From Pseudomonas sp. B6002 (GTDB lineage Bacteria; Pseudomonadota; Gammaproteobacteria; Pseudomonadales; Pseudomonadaceae), in assembly GCF_013385985.1 (NCBI RefSeq), contig NZ_JACAOY010000021.1, forward strand, positions 27,776 through 91,775: a DNA stretch of 64,000 bases, written 5' to 3'. Numbering within the stretch: the stretch's first letter is position 1; every line of letters begins with the position of its first letter. Below the pieces are notes generated by a model, which had not been told where the DNA came from, ran no database searches, and worked only from the letters and a program-made list of their open reading frames with translations. Below, piece after piece: positions 46,955 to 57,800 of this stretch. A program made the position numbers and the translations under genes.

Positions 46955-48387
46955 CGTCCGGACAGCTGAAAGGCCTGCGCATCGTATGCTGGCGTCGGGT
47001 GCGCCTGGCGAGGGCTACTTGTGGAACGGCCCGCGGCAAGGGGCAACGGGCGCTTGCGGTAAAGGTGCTGAAGCAGGTTCAGCGGCAATCCACTGGTGTC
47101 GATGACCCATTGCTGCAGCATGTCGGCAGCCGGCTTGCCTTGGAGCACCTTGTGCAATTCTGGCAACGCCACCAGCATGCCTGGGTGGCACTGGCGCAAA
47201 TAGCCTTCCAGGCGTTCGCCATGATGGATAAACGGCGAGCACAACAGGCAGATCAACTGCCCCTCCTCCACGCCAAAAAACTGCAGGGCGTAGGCAGAAG
47301 ACATCAGCCGGCCCTCCCGTGTCGCAGCTTGAGCCAGCAGCTCTTCCGGGATCTGCCGTTGACGCATGGCGTTCGCCGCTTGAATGACGAAGCCTTCAGC
47401 ACCCGCCTCATAGTCCAAGTCCCTCAGGCATTCGGCCTGCAAGCCGCGCAGATGGGCCATCAACAAGGGATTGGCATACGTCGGATTACTGAAATGAAAG
47501 CCCAGGGGGTCGACAACGTAAGCCATGAACTCAGTGAGCAACGTACTTCCCGGCTGGGCGATATCCTCCAGCAAGTCAGCAATGCCGATGTAGGCCAGAT
47601 GACGATGCCCACCCTTTGCGGCGTCCTCTCGCTCGACATAGTGCTCGCCGTACAACTCGCGGTAATACCCCTGGCTCCATTCATCCATGCGCGCATACAG
47701 CCCATTGAGCGATGCGGGCGGGCTCCTGGGGATCGTGAGGCCTGCGCCTTGTGCGGACTTTTTCAGCCAAGCGAGAAATTGGCTTTGCTTGCGTACGGAA
47801 TCACCGCTGACCACGGCGTGTACGCCCCCGTTCCAGCTGGTCACGCGCTGATAAAAGTCGCCCAAGGCCAGGTACGTGTCATTGCACAACGTTGCGCGGA
47901 TATCCCCGGAAGTCAGGTGCCCTACCATCAGCCGGTTACGCTGGCTGGTTTCGCGTCCGGGCGCCGATGCAGGACGCAGGTGGTTGAAAGGCAGCACTTC
48001 CCCATGATCCACCATCAGCAGTTCGACCCTGGGATCGTCATGGAAAAATAGCCGGCCGTAACCCCGATGAAGAGTGTCGAGGGTGTCCTGAGTCATACCG
48101 GCATGGCGTAACGTGGCGACCCGCAGATGAAACGTCCTGGGCGCACGCCCGGCGATAGTCAATTGTGCGGCGCGCAATAGCGCCAGGGTGTAGCTGCTGA
48201 CTTCGCCGCCGCCATGGGCGACCAGCACCTTGTAGTCGCCCACTTGTTCCATGCCACCGGCGGCCACGACGATACGCTGGATCAACAATTGAAGTGCCGT
48301 ACGTTCCGCGCGGCTGAAATGCCCGATCAAACGTTGAAGAACTTGTTGATAAACATACGTCATGGCCTGTTCGTGAATAGCGCTCAT
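46951..48387 (-). CDS. Unrecognised protein, 478 aa, coupled to the MocR-type gene
   Basis: I do not recognise this protein. It is soluble, with no signal peptide or membrane helix. Visible features: an N-terminal helical part (YVYQQVLQRLIGHFSRAERT), a glycine-rich turn (VAHGGGEVSSYTLALLRAAQ) that resembles a nucleotide or cofactor loop but matches no motif I know, a middle with LFFHDDPRVELLMVDHGEVLPF, and a C-terminal WVIDTSGLPLNLLQHLY. His and Asp are frequent. I chose ATG 48387 (MSAIHEQAMTY). It precedes the MocR-type gene with a four-base overlap, which suggests the same pathway. Possible roles are an enzyme or partner acting with the PLP regulator; nothing firmer can be said. Confidence 0.75.
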   Translation of the reverse strand: MSAIHEQAMTYVYQQVLQRLIGHFSRAERTALQLLIQRIVVAAGGMEQVGDYKVLVAHGGGEVSSYTLALLRAAQLTIAGRAPRTFHLRVATLRHAGMTQDTLDTLHRGYGRLFFHDDPRVELLMVDHGEVLPFNHLRPASAPGRETSQRNRLMVGHLTSGDIRATLCNDTYLALGDFYQRVTSWNGGVHAVVSGDSVRKQSQFLAWLKKSAQGAGLTIPRSPPASLNGLYARMDEWSQGYYRELYGEHYVEREDAAKGGHRHLAYIGIADLLEDIAQPGSTLLTEFMAYVVDPLGFHFSNPTYANPLLMAHLRGLQAECLRDLDYEAGAEGFVIQAANAMRQRQIPEELLAQAATREGRLMSSAYALQFFGVEEGQLICLLCSPFIHHGERLEGYLRQCHPGMLVALPELHKVLQGKPAADMLQQWVIDTSGLPLNLLQHLYRKRPLPLAAGRSTSSPRQAHPTPAYDAQAFQLSGR

Positions 48388-49102
48388 TGTTCTAATACCT
48401 GAATTTAAATATAAGTTACGAGCCACTGAACAATCGTGTTCGCTCGACCTATTGCGTTTTTTGAATGCCGCTCGCCATAAAGTGCCTGGGTAAAAAGACA
48501 CTAGCACCCTGTAACAACAACGCATGGACTGCGTGCTGCCCCTATCATGGAAGCCTGCTGCGGCAAAGGCGCTGCGCAGGCGGCCTATCGACGGCCCGCA
48601 GCGGCACGCCTAGGAGGTTTCCGACAACCTCCTACTCCCCTAAAACCAGAACTAAAAGAACTTTCCCACAAATAAATCACGCCGACCTTTTCTCTTCGCG
48701 CGCTTATAAGTTGAGATCCGCCGTGGAAATACCCGCTTCCCCGGGCCCGTAGAAATGCCGAACTGTTAGTTGCAGGAGGCACCTGCACTACAAGCATGGT
48801 TTCATTCATTACTCAGTCCTTGAGATGAAAGTGACAGCACAATTATCAAGGTTGCAATTATGATTAACAGACACAGAACCTGATCGAAAACCAGTTCAGA
48901 TTGACAACAGGCAACGTGCGTAAAACGCACAGACAAAGACGCCGCACTGGAATTCAGGGCGGCGTCAGGGGGAAAGGTATCGTTTACAGGAGACTGCCGT
49001 GGCTGCGCACCTCATGCATTACGCAGCTTAAGCCTCCTCAAATGGCGTATTTGCCCCATACGCCCGGGGATTGAAATACTCGTTTAAGAATATTCCTACG
49101 CT
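48388..49102. other. 715-base region without a firm gene, structured
   Basis: It lies between two genes on the minus strand. It holds an inverted repeat AGGAGGTT/AACCTCCT at 48612-48632, a small hairpin GTGCGT-AAA-ACGCAC at 48916-48930, and a stem GACGCCGC/GCGGCGTC at about 48938-48967. A weak 74-codon frame is listed separately. The right part (48800-48930) is A+T-rich, so a promoter is likely there. No RNA family is recognised. Confidence 0.6.
48585..48809 (-). CDS. Possible small ORF, 74 aa
   Basis: An ATG with AAGGA seven bases upstream opens a 74-residue frame: a rather neutral start (MNETMLVVQVPPATNSSAFL), and a strongly basic end (GGCRKPPRRAAAGRR) that reads through the inverted repeat at 48612-48632. 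The basic end looks like translated repeat DNA, so I doubt the whole frame is a gene. It might be a short leader or a copy of a dispersed repeat. Confidence 0.2.
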   Translation of the reverse strand: MNETMLVVQVPPATNSSAFLRARGSGYFHGGSQLISARREKVGVIYLWESSFSSGFRGVGGCRKPPRRAAAGRR

Positions 49103-50125
49103 TCAAACAGCTTCAACCTGCAACGCGACTCGCTCACGGCACGGGCATTCATCCATGTAGCGGTGCGCTTCCACGAACTGGTTGAACGGAAACACCGTGG
49201 TTTTCAGCGGCACCAGCACACGGTCAGCGGTCAATTGGTTGATATCGCGCAAGGCCCGTTGCAGGGCAACCTGATCCTGGATGATGCCCAACTCCGGTTT
49301 GCCGGTGAAATTGCCGATGCAGTGCACAAAGAACTGAATGTTCTTCTGGAACGCTGCGCATGCCGGGAATGGCGTCTGGTTGCCACCCTGCAGGCCATAC
49401 AGCACCAGGCTGCCACGCGGGGCCAACACATCACCCAGCAACGACATCTGCGGGCCGCCCAGGCCATCGAACACCACGTCGACACCGCGATTGTCGGTGA
49501 ACTTGTTGATTTGCATCAGCAAGTCCTGCTCTTCGGTCACGATGACCTTTTCTGCGCCCAACGACAGCAGGTATTCGCGCTCAGCGCTGTCTTTGGTCGC
49601 GGCAATCACCCGCACACCCAGGGCCTTGCCCAGTTGTACGAACGATGGGCCGGCGCAATGGCTGGCGTCGGTCACCAGGGCAAACTGGCCGGGCTTGACC
49701 CGCGCCAGGTCCACGTAGGCAAAGTAGGCAATCAGCAGCGGCGTGTAGTGCACGCTGGCTTCAATCGGGCTCAACACATCCGGGTAACGGGTCAGGGCCG
49801 AGCGTGGCAGAACAATCTGCTCGCCATACACCGGGTAATCATTGGGGCTCTCGGCCGGAAAACTGGCCACTTTATCGCCCACTGCCAAGTCATCCACGCC
49901 ATCGCCCAGGGCAACTACAACCCCGGCCATCTCATGGCCAAGCCCTGAAGGCAGGCGCGCATGGGAAGACGCCAGGTTCTGGCGCCAGAGAATGTCGTAC
50001 CAGCTGATGCCAATCGCGTCGACACGCACCTGCACTTCGCCCGGTGCGGGCTGCGCGGCTACATGCTCTTCGCACTTGAGCACCTCGGCCGGACCAAACT
50101 TGTGAAAACGGATCGTGCGGGACAT
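49103..50125 (-). CDS. MDR-family zinc-type alcohol dehydrogenase / quinone oxidoreductase
   Basis: 340 residues. N-terminal GroES-like domain (FGPAEVLKCEEH, GLGHEMAGVVVALGDGV), then a Rossmann domain in which the usual GxGGVG is replaced by VTDASHCAGPSFVQL. GVDVVFDGLGG and LVLYGLQGG follow. The catalytic zinc cysteine is not evident (ISWYDILWRQ in place of a C-D motif), so it is likely a zinc-free NADPH:quinone reductase-type enzyme. I chose ATG 50125 (MSRTIRFHKFG). The LysR gene is divergent and probably regulates it. Confidence 0.92.
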   Translation of the reverse strand: MSRTIRFHKFGPAEVLKCEEHVAAQPAPGEVQVRVDAIGISWYDILWRQNLASSHARLPSGLGHEMAGVVVALGDGVDDLAVGDKVASFPAESPNDYPVYGEQIVLPRSALTRYPDVLSPIEASVHYTPLLIAYFAYVDLARVKPGQFALVTDASHCAGPSFVQLGKALGVRVIAATKDSAEREYLLSLGAEKVIVTEEQDLLMQINKFTDNRGVDVVFDGLGGPQMSLLGDVLAPRGSLVLYGLQGGNQTPFPACAAFQKNIQFFVHCIGNFTGKPELGIIQDQVALQRALRDINQLTADRVLVPLKTTVFPFNQFVEAHRYMDECPCRERVALQVEAV

Positions 50126-50393
50126 CGCAAACCTCGTCAAAGTAACCTCTAATGCCATGAACTCTATCTGGGCTTTCCGGGTAAGACCACCGGTCGCCGT
50201 TAATAGTCGACATGCCTGTCATTGATTCCGCAACTGAGGAATAGACCTCAACAATCGTAGGAAAACTCAATTAGCCGGTGCAGAGTACCAGTCTTTACCC
50301 GTAAGATTCATGCCGGTCATGCTTCTAAATGGAATCTGAAGGGTTCCAGGATGGCCGCTCACGTCAAGTTTGCTGACTCTTCCAGGACACAAG

Positions 50394-51308
50394 ATGAACC
50401 GTAACGACCTGCGTCGTGTCGACCTTAACCTCTTGATCGTATTCGAAACCTTGATGCATGAGCGCAGTGTGACCCGCGCTGCCGAGAAACTCTTCCTCGG
50501 CCAGCCGGCCATCAGCGCGGCCTTGTCGCGCCTGCGCGGGCTGTTCGATGACCCACTGTTTGTACGCACCGGCCGCAGCATGGAGCCCTCGGCCCGCGCT
50601 GTGGAAATCTTCGCCCTGCTCTCCCCGGCCCTGGACTCGATCTCCACCGCCGTCAGCCGCGCTGCCGAGTTCGACCCGGCCACCAGCACCGCGGTATTCC
50701 GCATCGGCCTGTCCGACGACGTCGAATTCGCCCTGCTGCCCCAACTGCTCAAGCGCCTGCGCGCAGAAGCCCCGGGCATCGTGCTGGTAGTGCGCCGCGT
50801 CAACTACATCCTCATGCCCGGCCTGCTGGCCTCGGGCGAAATCTCCATCGGCGTCAGCTACACCGCCGACCTGCCGGCCAACGCCAAACGCAAAGTCCTG
50901 CGCCGCAGCCTGCCCAAACTGCTGCGCGCCGACAGCGTGCCAGGCTCCCTGAGCCTGGACGACTTCTGCGCCCGCCCCCACGCACTGGTCTCGTTTGCTG
51001 GCGACCTGAGTGGTTTTATTGACGAAGAACTCGAAAAACTCGACCGCAAGCGTCACGTGGTGTTGGCTGTGCCGCAATTCAACGGGCTGGGGACGTTGTT
51101 GGCGGGCACCGATATTTTGGCGACTGTGCCGGACTATGCAGCCGAGGCGTTGACATCGGCGGGCGGGTTGCGCGCGGAAGATCCGCCGTTGCCGGTGCGC
51201 AGCTTTGAGCTGCACATGGCGTGGCGTGGGTCGCAGGATAATGACCCGGGGGAAAGATGGTTGCGGTCGCGGATACAGATGTTTTTTGGGGATCCGGACA
51301 GTCTCTAG
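50394..51308 (+). CDS. LysR-family transcriptional regulator
   Basis: 304 residues: winged helix-turn-helix at about 8-65 (LNLLIVFETLMHERSVTRAA, QPAISAALSRLRGLFDDPLF), then the substrate-binding domain from about 95. CAGGA precedes ATG 50394. The 268-base divergent space to the MDR-type gene should hold the binding site; I did not find an unambiguous T-N11-A box by eye. Confidence 0.94.
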   Translation: MNRNDLRRVDLNLLIVFETLMHERSVTRAAEKLFLGQPAISAALSRLRGLFDDPLFVRTGRSMEPSARAVEIFALLSPALDSISTAVSRAAEFDPATSTAVFRIGLSDDVEFALLPQLLKRLRAEAPGIVLVVRRVNYILMPGLLASGEISIGVSYTADLPANAKRKVLRRSLPKLLRADSVPGSLSLDDFCARPHALVSFAGDLSGFIDEELEKLDRKRHVVLAVPQFNGLGTLLAGTDILATVPDYAAEALTSAGGLRAEDPPLPVRSFELHMAWRGSQDNDPGERWLRSRIQMFFGDPDSL

Positions 51309-51361
51309 GCGTCGTCGCAGAAGCTGCTCCACTGACCGCCAACGACGTCAGTGGAGCCACA

Positions 51362-51892
51362 TCACGTACACCGGGTAAATGCCAAACGCAAGGCCGCACC
51401 GATATCAGCAGGTCGGCTCTCAAATGGAACAGTGACGTACAGGCTTTCACTGATCCCCTTACCGCTCCACAACTCCAGTTTTTCATGATGACTCGGACGA
51501 ATGGTTATCTGCCCTTCCCTACTCTCGATACTGCACTTTTTCATATCTTTGAATAGTGCACGCTGCGTCTTGTAGCCAAAGCGCTCCAATATACTGCCCA
51601 CCCACTGCTTATACCGTTGAAGGGTCAAAGTGTTGTCGTAGAGATCCCGATCAAACGTGGCTTCAGGGTGAATCCAGACATCCTTGCGCGGCTCGGCAAG
51701 CACAAAGCGGCTATGAGCCAATGCATCCAATATGGCCTCACCCAGTGCCTGATCACTGACATCCGGACTGGCGTAATGCTCGACCCCCAGCGGGTCAGCT
51801 CGGCTGGATCGATAGCCGGAGTAAGTCTTGACATACACAAGCTCGTTGTTGATGCCTGCATCCGCCCAGGCTGTTTTCACAACATCATTCAT
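51362..51892 (-). CDS. cdiI: CDI immunity protein CdiI
   Basis: 176 residues, directly after cdiA with one base between the cdiA TAA and this ATG; its GAGGTG ribosome site lies inside the last codons of cdiA. Start: VYVKTYSGYRSSRADPLGVE, then LGEAILDALAHSRF, both of which fit the CdiI family that pairs with nuclease-type CdiA tails. It should bind and block its own toxin in the cytoplasm. Its base composition is more A+T-rich than the surroundings, as is usual for exchanged toxin-immunity modules. Family assignment rests mainly on position. Confidence 0.88.
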   Translation of the reverse strand: MNDVVKTAWADAGINNELVYVKTYSGYRSSRADPLGVEHYASPDVSDQALGEAILDALAHSRFVLAEPRKDVWIHPEATFDRDLYDNTLTLQRYKQWVGSILERFGYKTQRALFKDMKKCSIESREGQITIRPSHHEKLELWSGKGISESLYVTVPFESRPADIGAALRLAFTRCT

Positions 51893-51893
51893 C

Positions 51894-54800
51894 TTAATGC
51901 ACCTCGGTGATTTTTACGGTAACGCCCTTGCTGCGCCCGTATTCAATCGCTTTATTAATCTGTTCCCACTGAGTGCCAGTCGTGGCTTTAGGAATTGCCA
52001 CTTGTACTTCACGAACAGTGATTTGATTGGCATGTAATGTCACGTCCTTCAAACCAGTCTCAACAAAGTTGGCGGCCGCATCAATATTCCCCTTGAGCGA
52101 AGAATAGATCTGGCGTGGATTGGCCAATTTTGCAGCCGTTGTCGTATCAAGTGTTTTGGCGCTTGTTGCGACACCGGTCGCTTCATCGAAGAAATCAAAC
52201 GTCTTGAAGTTCGGCGGCCGACGGGTACCTGCAGGCAGTTGCGTTTCCAGATAATCTTCCCAAGGCATGCCTTGTAATTTATTACCCTTACCCCACTCGA
52301 TGCCTGTGGTAGCGCGGTCTACCGATCCGCCCGGGCCTTTTACGCCCCCCCCTCCTTTGGCCGCATTAAACGCCGCAACGCCCAATCTGACTGCAACGAC
52401 AAGCGCTGCAGCACGCTCAGGAGAAAGACCATACTTGGAGGCCAAAAGCTCTGTCACTGTACCCGATGTAACGCCTGCCAAGTCATTCTGAAAACCATAA
52501 TTTTCGGCAATCAGCATGTTAAGCATCGTCGCAACCGCAGGAGGAGCGTTGGCAGCCATGTCCTTGAATCTAGCCGCGTCAACCTCAGCGTCGTTGACCA
52601 GCTTCGAGATACGTGCGCAGGCGTTTATGTCATCCGCGCAGGCGACGAAGGCCTCAGCCGTCTGCTTCACGCTCAGATCGTGGTATTTCGTGTAACCATC
52701 TTCCGCACATTTTGTGTCGTCACCGCACCCTAAAAGCTCCTTGGATGCCCGCTCCAGATCCGAATGGCTCAGATAGTTGTACTGAGTGGCGTTGGCCGCG
52801 ATGTTAGCTGCGATTTCCGGATCGCCGCCCGTCACTACAGCCGCCAGAACCCCCAGCAGCTGAGACATCGCCATCAAGTTGAGTTGAGCCTGTTGATCGC
52901 CAGGTTGATTCGGCTTGTAGTTCGCTGGCAATGCCAACTCCGCAAGGTATTGCACCAGTGCTTCGTTGGCGCCGCCTGCCAAGGCACCTGTCTGGAAGTC
53001 GCCCCCCATGGCCATCGACTTCAAGCCACCCAGCAACGCATGGGCAGCAATCTTGGTGGGGCTACCGTCAACCAGATTGGTGTTACCGATCTGTTTGGCG
53101 GCCACGGCGCCGGCAATACTGATCACCGAGCCCAAAAGGTTGTTGGCAAAGTTATCGCCCAGACTGCCGCCGTTGAATGCGGTCTGCACGACCGTTTCGG
53201 CGCCGGTCTTGAGAACGACCTGGCCCACGCTGTTCCAGTCAAAACCCAAGGTGGTCGGGTCGTACCCCATTGCCCCACCAATGCCGCCCATGAAGCCCGA
53301 GACGACATAACCTTTCATTGCGTCTTTGCTGGTGATGTCTTTGAGCGTGCCGCCGAGGTTGCCTTTGTTACTGATCACACTGTTGACGGCTTTATTCATG
53401 ACCGCCGCCAGCACGGCATCGGCAAACCCACCGGCAAACGTACCGGCGCTTGCCCCTACCATGCCGGCACCCAGGCCCGCACCGCCGGTGACTACCGCCA
53501 GCGCGATCGCCAGCACCACCTGAGCGGCGGGGCCAAGCCCCGAATGGGAATACTTGAAGTGGGTGTGAATTTCTTCGACGCGGCGCCAGTCCACATCACC
53601 GCGTTTCTCCGCCTCTGCCAGCCACGCCAACTGCGGGTCGGCAGCAACCATCGCTTTGATAGCTTGGTGGACGGTCTGTTGGTTGATCTGTTTGATATCG
53701 ATGTTCAAGCCGTCAACGGCATTGATCACCAACTGTCCCTGAGCCGTCATTTGCGTCTGACGTACCGTCTCGTCGGTGTGCCCCTTACCCGACATTGAGG
53801 TCCAGGCCATGCTGTTCTTGGACTTCTCGTGACTCTCCTGATTCAGGTCCTTCACCGCCTCAAAGGTGATTGCACCGCCACTGTCGATGATCAAATCTTT
53901 GCCACTGTTGAGCTTGGCCACCTGATAACGCTGGTCACCACCGCTGATCAGCGTCAGATCACTCCCCGTGGTGATCTGGGTGCCCACGTTGACGGTTGAG
54001 GTCACTTCATCGCGCTTGGTCTGCTTGCGCCCCCAACTGCCCTTGTCCTTTTTGTCATACAGCGAGTAATCGGTGTCCTGGGCCGCCAGTACGTCCAGTT
54101 TTCCAGCCGCTACCAGGTACGCCTCGTTGCCGGCATTGATCCGACTCGAGATCAGTTCCATATCCTTGCCGGCATTGAACGTAACGTCTTGCCCGGCGCT
54201 GATGACACTGGAAACTTGTTTGACGTGGTCTTCCTGCGCCGTGACCTTCTTCGACTTGGAATACGAATGGCTTTCGTCGGCAGCCGAAGCCACCGTAAGG
54301 TTTGCGCCTGCGTCAAAATCGATGTTGCGGTTTGCCTCTATTTGGCTGGCAACCACCGCCAGATCACGCCCCGCCTGGACAGAGAGGTCACGCCCCACCG
54401 TTACATCCGAGCCGTACTGGGTAACGCTGTTGCTCTTGGCGCCAGCCACCACGCTATTGTGCTGCTCAGCAGCGCCAATAATGGCATCCCGGCCCGCGGT
54501 AATCTTAGTGTCACCGCCACTTTGCAACGTGCTGCCGGTGCTGACGAAATCCCGCGCGGCCTTGATGGTCAGGTCGTTCGCCGCCTCTATCCGAGCGCCG
54601 CTGTCGGCATACTCGTTGTGCCCGCTGTACCCTTTGTAATTGACGTCATTGCCCACCACCGTGCGTTGGTTGATCACATCGCCGGCGACGGCGGTCATGG
54701 TGATGTCACGCCCCGCGATGACACCGCCCGCCTTATTGACAATGTCGTTACCTGCCAGCAGATCCAGGCGGTTACCAGCCTCGATCAAACCGCTGTTCAC

Positions 54801-57800
54801 CAGATTGTTAAACGCAGTGGCAGAAAGGTTGTTGCTCGCCCGTAACGTACCGGCGTTATTCAGGTCCTTACCGGCAATCAGCGTGACATCCGCGCCCTGA
54901 ATCAGCGCACCGTTCGGTGCCAGGCGATTGGTGGCCTGGGCCAGGTAAAGCACCGGCACCAGGACCTTCTCGCCATTCACCTCATGCTCTTCGAGCCAGA
55001 CGATATCGTGAGTCAGCGCCGCGACCTGCTGGGAGGTCAGGCTGACCCCCACCGACAGGTCGAGTTGTTGCTTGCTCTTGATGGCGTTGTCCATCAGGTA
55101 CTTGTAAAGCGCTTCGTCGGAGGTCTGACCATCGATGAAACGTTGACCGGTACGTTCGACCACCGCCTGCTGGATCAGCTTCTGTTCATAGAAACCGTCG
55201 CCCAGGCGTTTGGCGCTTTGATCAGGGTTGTAGCCGAGGTTCGCCAGCAGATAGTCCGAACTCATGAACTGCTTGAGGTCGGTGAGTACCGGGTTGGTTT
55301 CGATCAGGTACTTCTGCGGATTGGACCGGCCCGAGGTGTCCGGCAGGCCCTGCACGCGAGTGATGACCTGGCTGCCCACCGGCGAAACAGCACCCGCCTG
55401 TCCTGGCAACTGGACACTGCCGGAATCACCCGGGGCGCTGACAGTGATCACACTGCCAGAAACACCGCCGCCCGTGGCCTGGCGGTTAGTTTGTTCGAGT
55501 TGAAGCGTGCTCGCAGCGATTCGCGCCGCGTCGCTGAACTGCAGGTTGCGCGCCTGGATATCGTCCGCACCCTGTTGGCGCTGGGCATTGCTGACAGCCG
55601 CGCTGCCCATGCTCCAGGTCTGAGGCCCGGCACTGGTTTGGCTTGCCTGGGTTGCAGAACCGCCCTGCCCACTCAGGCGGAACAGACCGTTTTGTCCGTC
55701 GGGCAAGCTAAAACCCCGGGACGCCACAGGGTCCACCCGCTGTTGCGCCAGGTTCGGCGGCAGTTGTGGGTTCAGGTAGACGACCGTGGGCTTGGCCGCA
55801 TTGCCGACTTGCGCGCCAGTCCCGCTCTTCGTCGTCCCGGTGAACTGGGTATTGGCGTGCAGGTTACTATTATCGAGGGTGTTCTTGGCGTTGATCTGTA
55901 TCGCCTGCCCGGCCTGGACCACCGAAGCCACACTGCCGCCACCGGCGGTAAACACCTTGTTGTCACTGTTCAGGGTGCCAGCCAGGATGCCAGCGGGGAT
56001 GGCCACATCCGGCCCCTGGCCGAATTTGGTATTCACGGTCTTGGTTTTTTGCTTGCCGTAATCGGTGAGCTCGACGTGAGTCCCGCCTTTGTCGGGTTCA
56101 TGCACGGTCTGATGGTATCGGTAGACGTACTGGGAATATCTTTGCGCGTAGGCGTCCAGCGCTGCGTTCGCGTAAGTTTTTCTATCAAAGATATTGGGCA
56201 CGCCGGTATAGACCCGGTTACGGGTGAAGTTGCCGGCCTCCAACCCCAGGTTCTCGAAGGTGTCCACGTTCAGGCGAATATTCTTGCCGGCGGAAATCGT
56301 CGAGGCGGTGTTGGAAAAACGACCGACATCGCCATCAATGTTTCCGGCCACTGCCAAGCTCGCTCGCGCGCCGCTGATGGTCGACTCCGAGGTGTAGTTT
56401 TCGGCGATATAGAACGTATTGCCGTTAAACGTGATATCGCCCGACACCAGCCGTTCTTTGCCGATAACCCCTTCGGTCTTGTTGTTGAAGCTGTTGGCCG
56501 ACAGCGAGAAATCCCCGTCGACATTGATCGAGGACGCCAGGTTGGTCACGCTGTTGGCGCGACCGCCGTTGAGACCCGAGATGTTCAGGTTGCCGAGGCT
56601 GTAGACATTGCCGTTGTTGTTGGTGAAGTCATTGACCAACAAGCCCATGTTGCGGCCGCTGAAGATCAGGCCGTGGTCATTCACCAGCGTGGGCGTCTTC
56701 AGCGTCAGGTCCTGGGCCGCTCCCAGCGTGCCGGTGTTGCCGATGCTGTTGGCGGTGACCGTCATGGAACCGTTGGACGTCAGGCGCCCGGCGTTGCTCA
56801 AGCCACCGGCGTTGATCGTGGTATCGCCACCACCGGCAATGGTCGTGGTTGCGCCCAGGTTCACCTGGGCCGCGCTCAGCCCCAAGGTGCCGACGCTGCT
56901 GTAGCGTCCGCTCCCGCCGTAGGTACCGGCCAGCGTCAGGTTCGCCGTGCCGTCACTGGCGATCAACCCATCGTTGTTCCAGTTGCCGCCGTTGCCGGTC
57001 AGGCTGTCGGAGGCCAGCAGTTGTCCGCCAGCCGTCTGGTTGAGCGTGTTGACGTTCACCGTCAGGCGCCCGGCCTGGATCACGCTGCTGTTGGTCCAGC
57101 TGTCCGCCGTGAGCGTCAGGTCACCACGGGTAACCAGGCTGCCGCCGGCATTGGTGATATTGGCGGTACTGATATCAAAGGTACCGTTGCCCACATGCAG
57201 CAGGCTGCCGCCGAGGTTCTGGAAGCTGCTGGCATTGAGGGTCAGGTCGCTGTTGGCGGTTTCCAGCTTGCCGTTGCGGTTGTCGAACAGGCCGCCGATC
57301 TGAAAGTCAGTCTTGCCAGTGGTGCCCAACGCACGGATCTGGCCGGTCTGGTTGTCGAGGCTGGACGCGCGCACGCTCAGGCTGCTGTCGCTTTCAATCA
57401 CGCCGAGTCGGTTGTTCAGCGCGCCGTTGAGGCTGAGGTCAACTCGCTGGCCTGCGATCTGCCCGTCGTTATCACCGCTGTTGTCGAAGTTGTTGCCACT
57501 GACCTGAACCAGGCCCTTGGCGTACAGGCCGCCGTTGCGGTTGTCGAAGTCACCGGTGGTGATCAGGGCATCACCGCTTTGCGCCGCAATCCGCCCGCCG
57601 TAGTTGTCGATCCCGCCCAGGGCGCTGAGGTTGAGGCGCTGGGCCTGAACGATGCCGCCCTGGCGATTGTTGTTCAGGTCGTAGCCGTTTTTCAGCACGC
57701 CGACGATACGCGCGTCGACGGCGCCCTTGACGCTGGCGAGGATGCCGCCACGGTTGTCGAGGTTGGCCGCGCTGACGCTCAGGTCGCCATTTTGGGAGAT

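Noticed and set aside
50126-50393. LysR operator of the T-N11-A type
   Set aside because: Several T-N11-A spacings occur by chance in 268 bases; none had convincing flanking symmetry.
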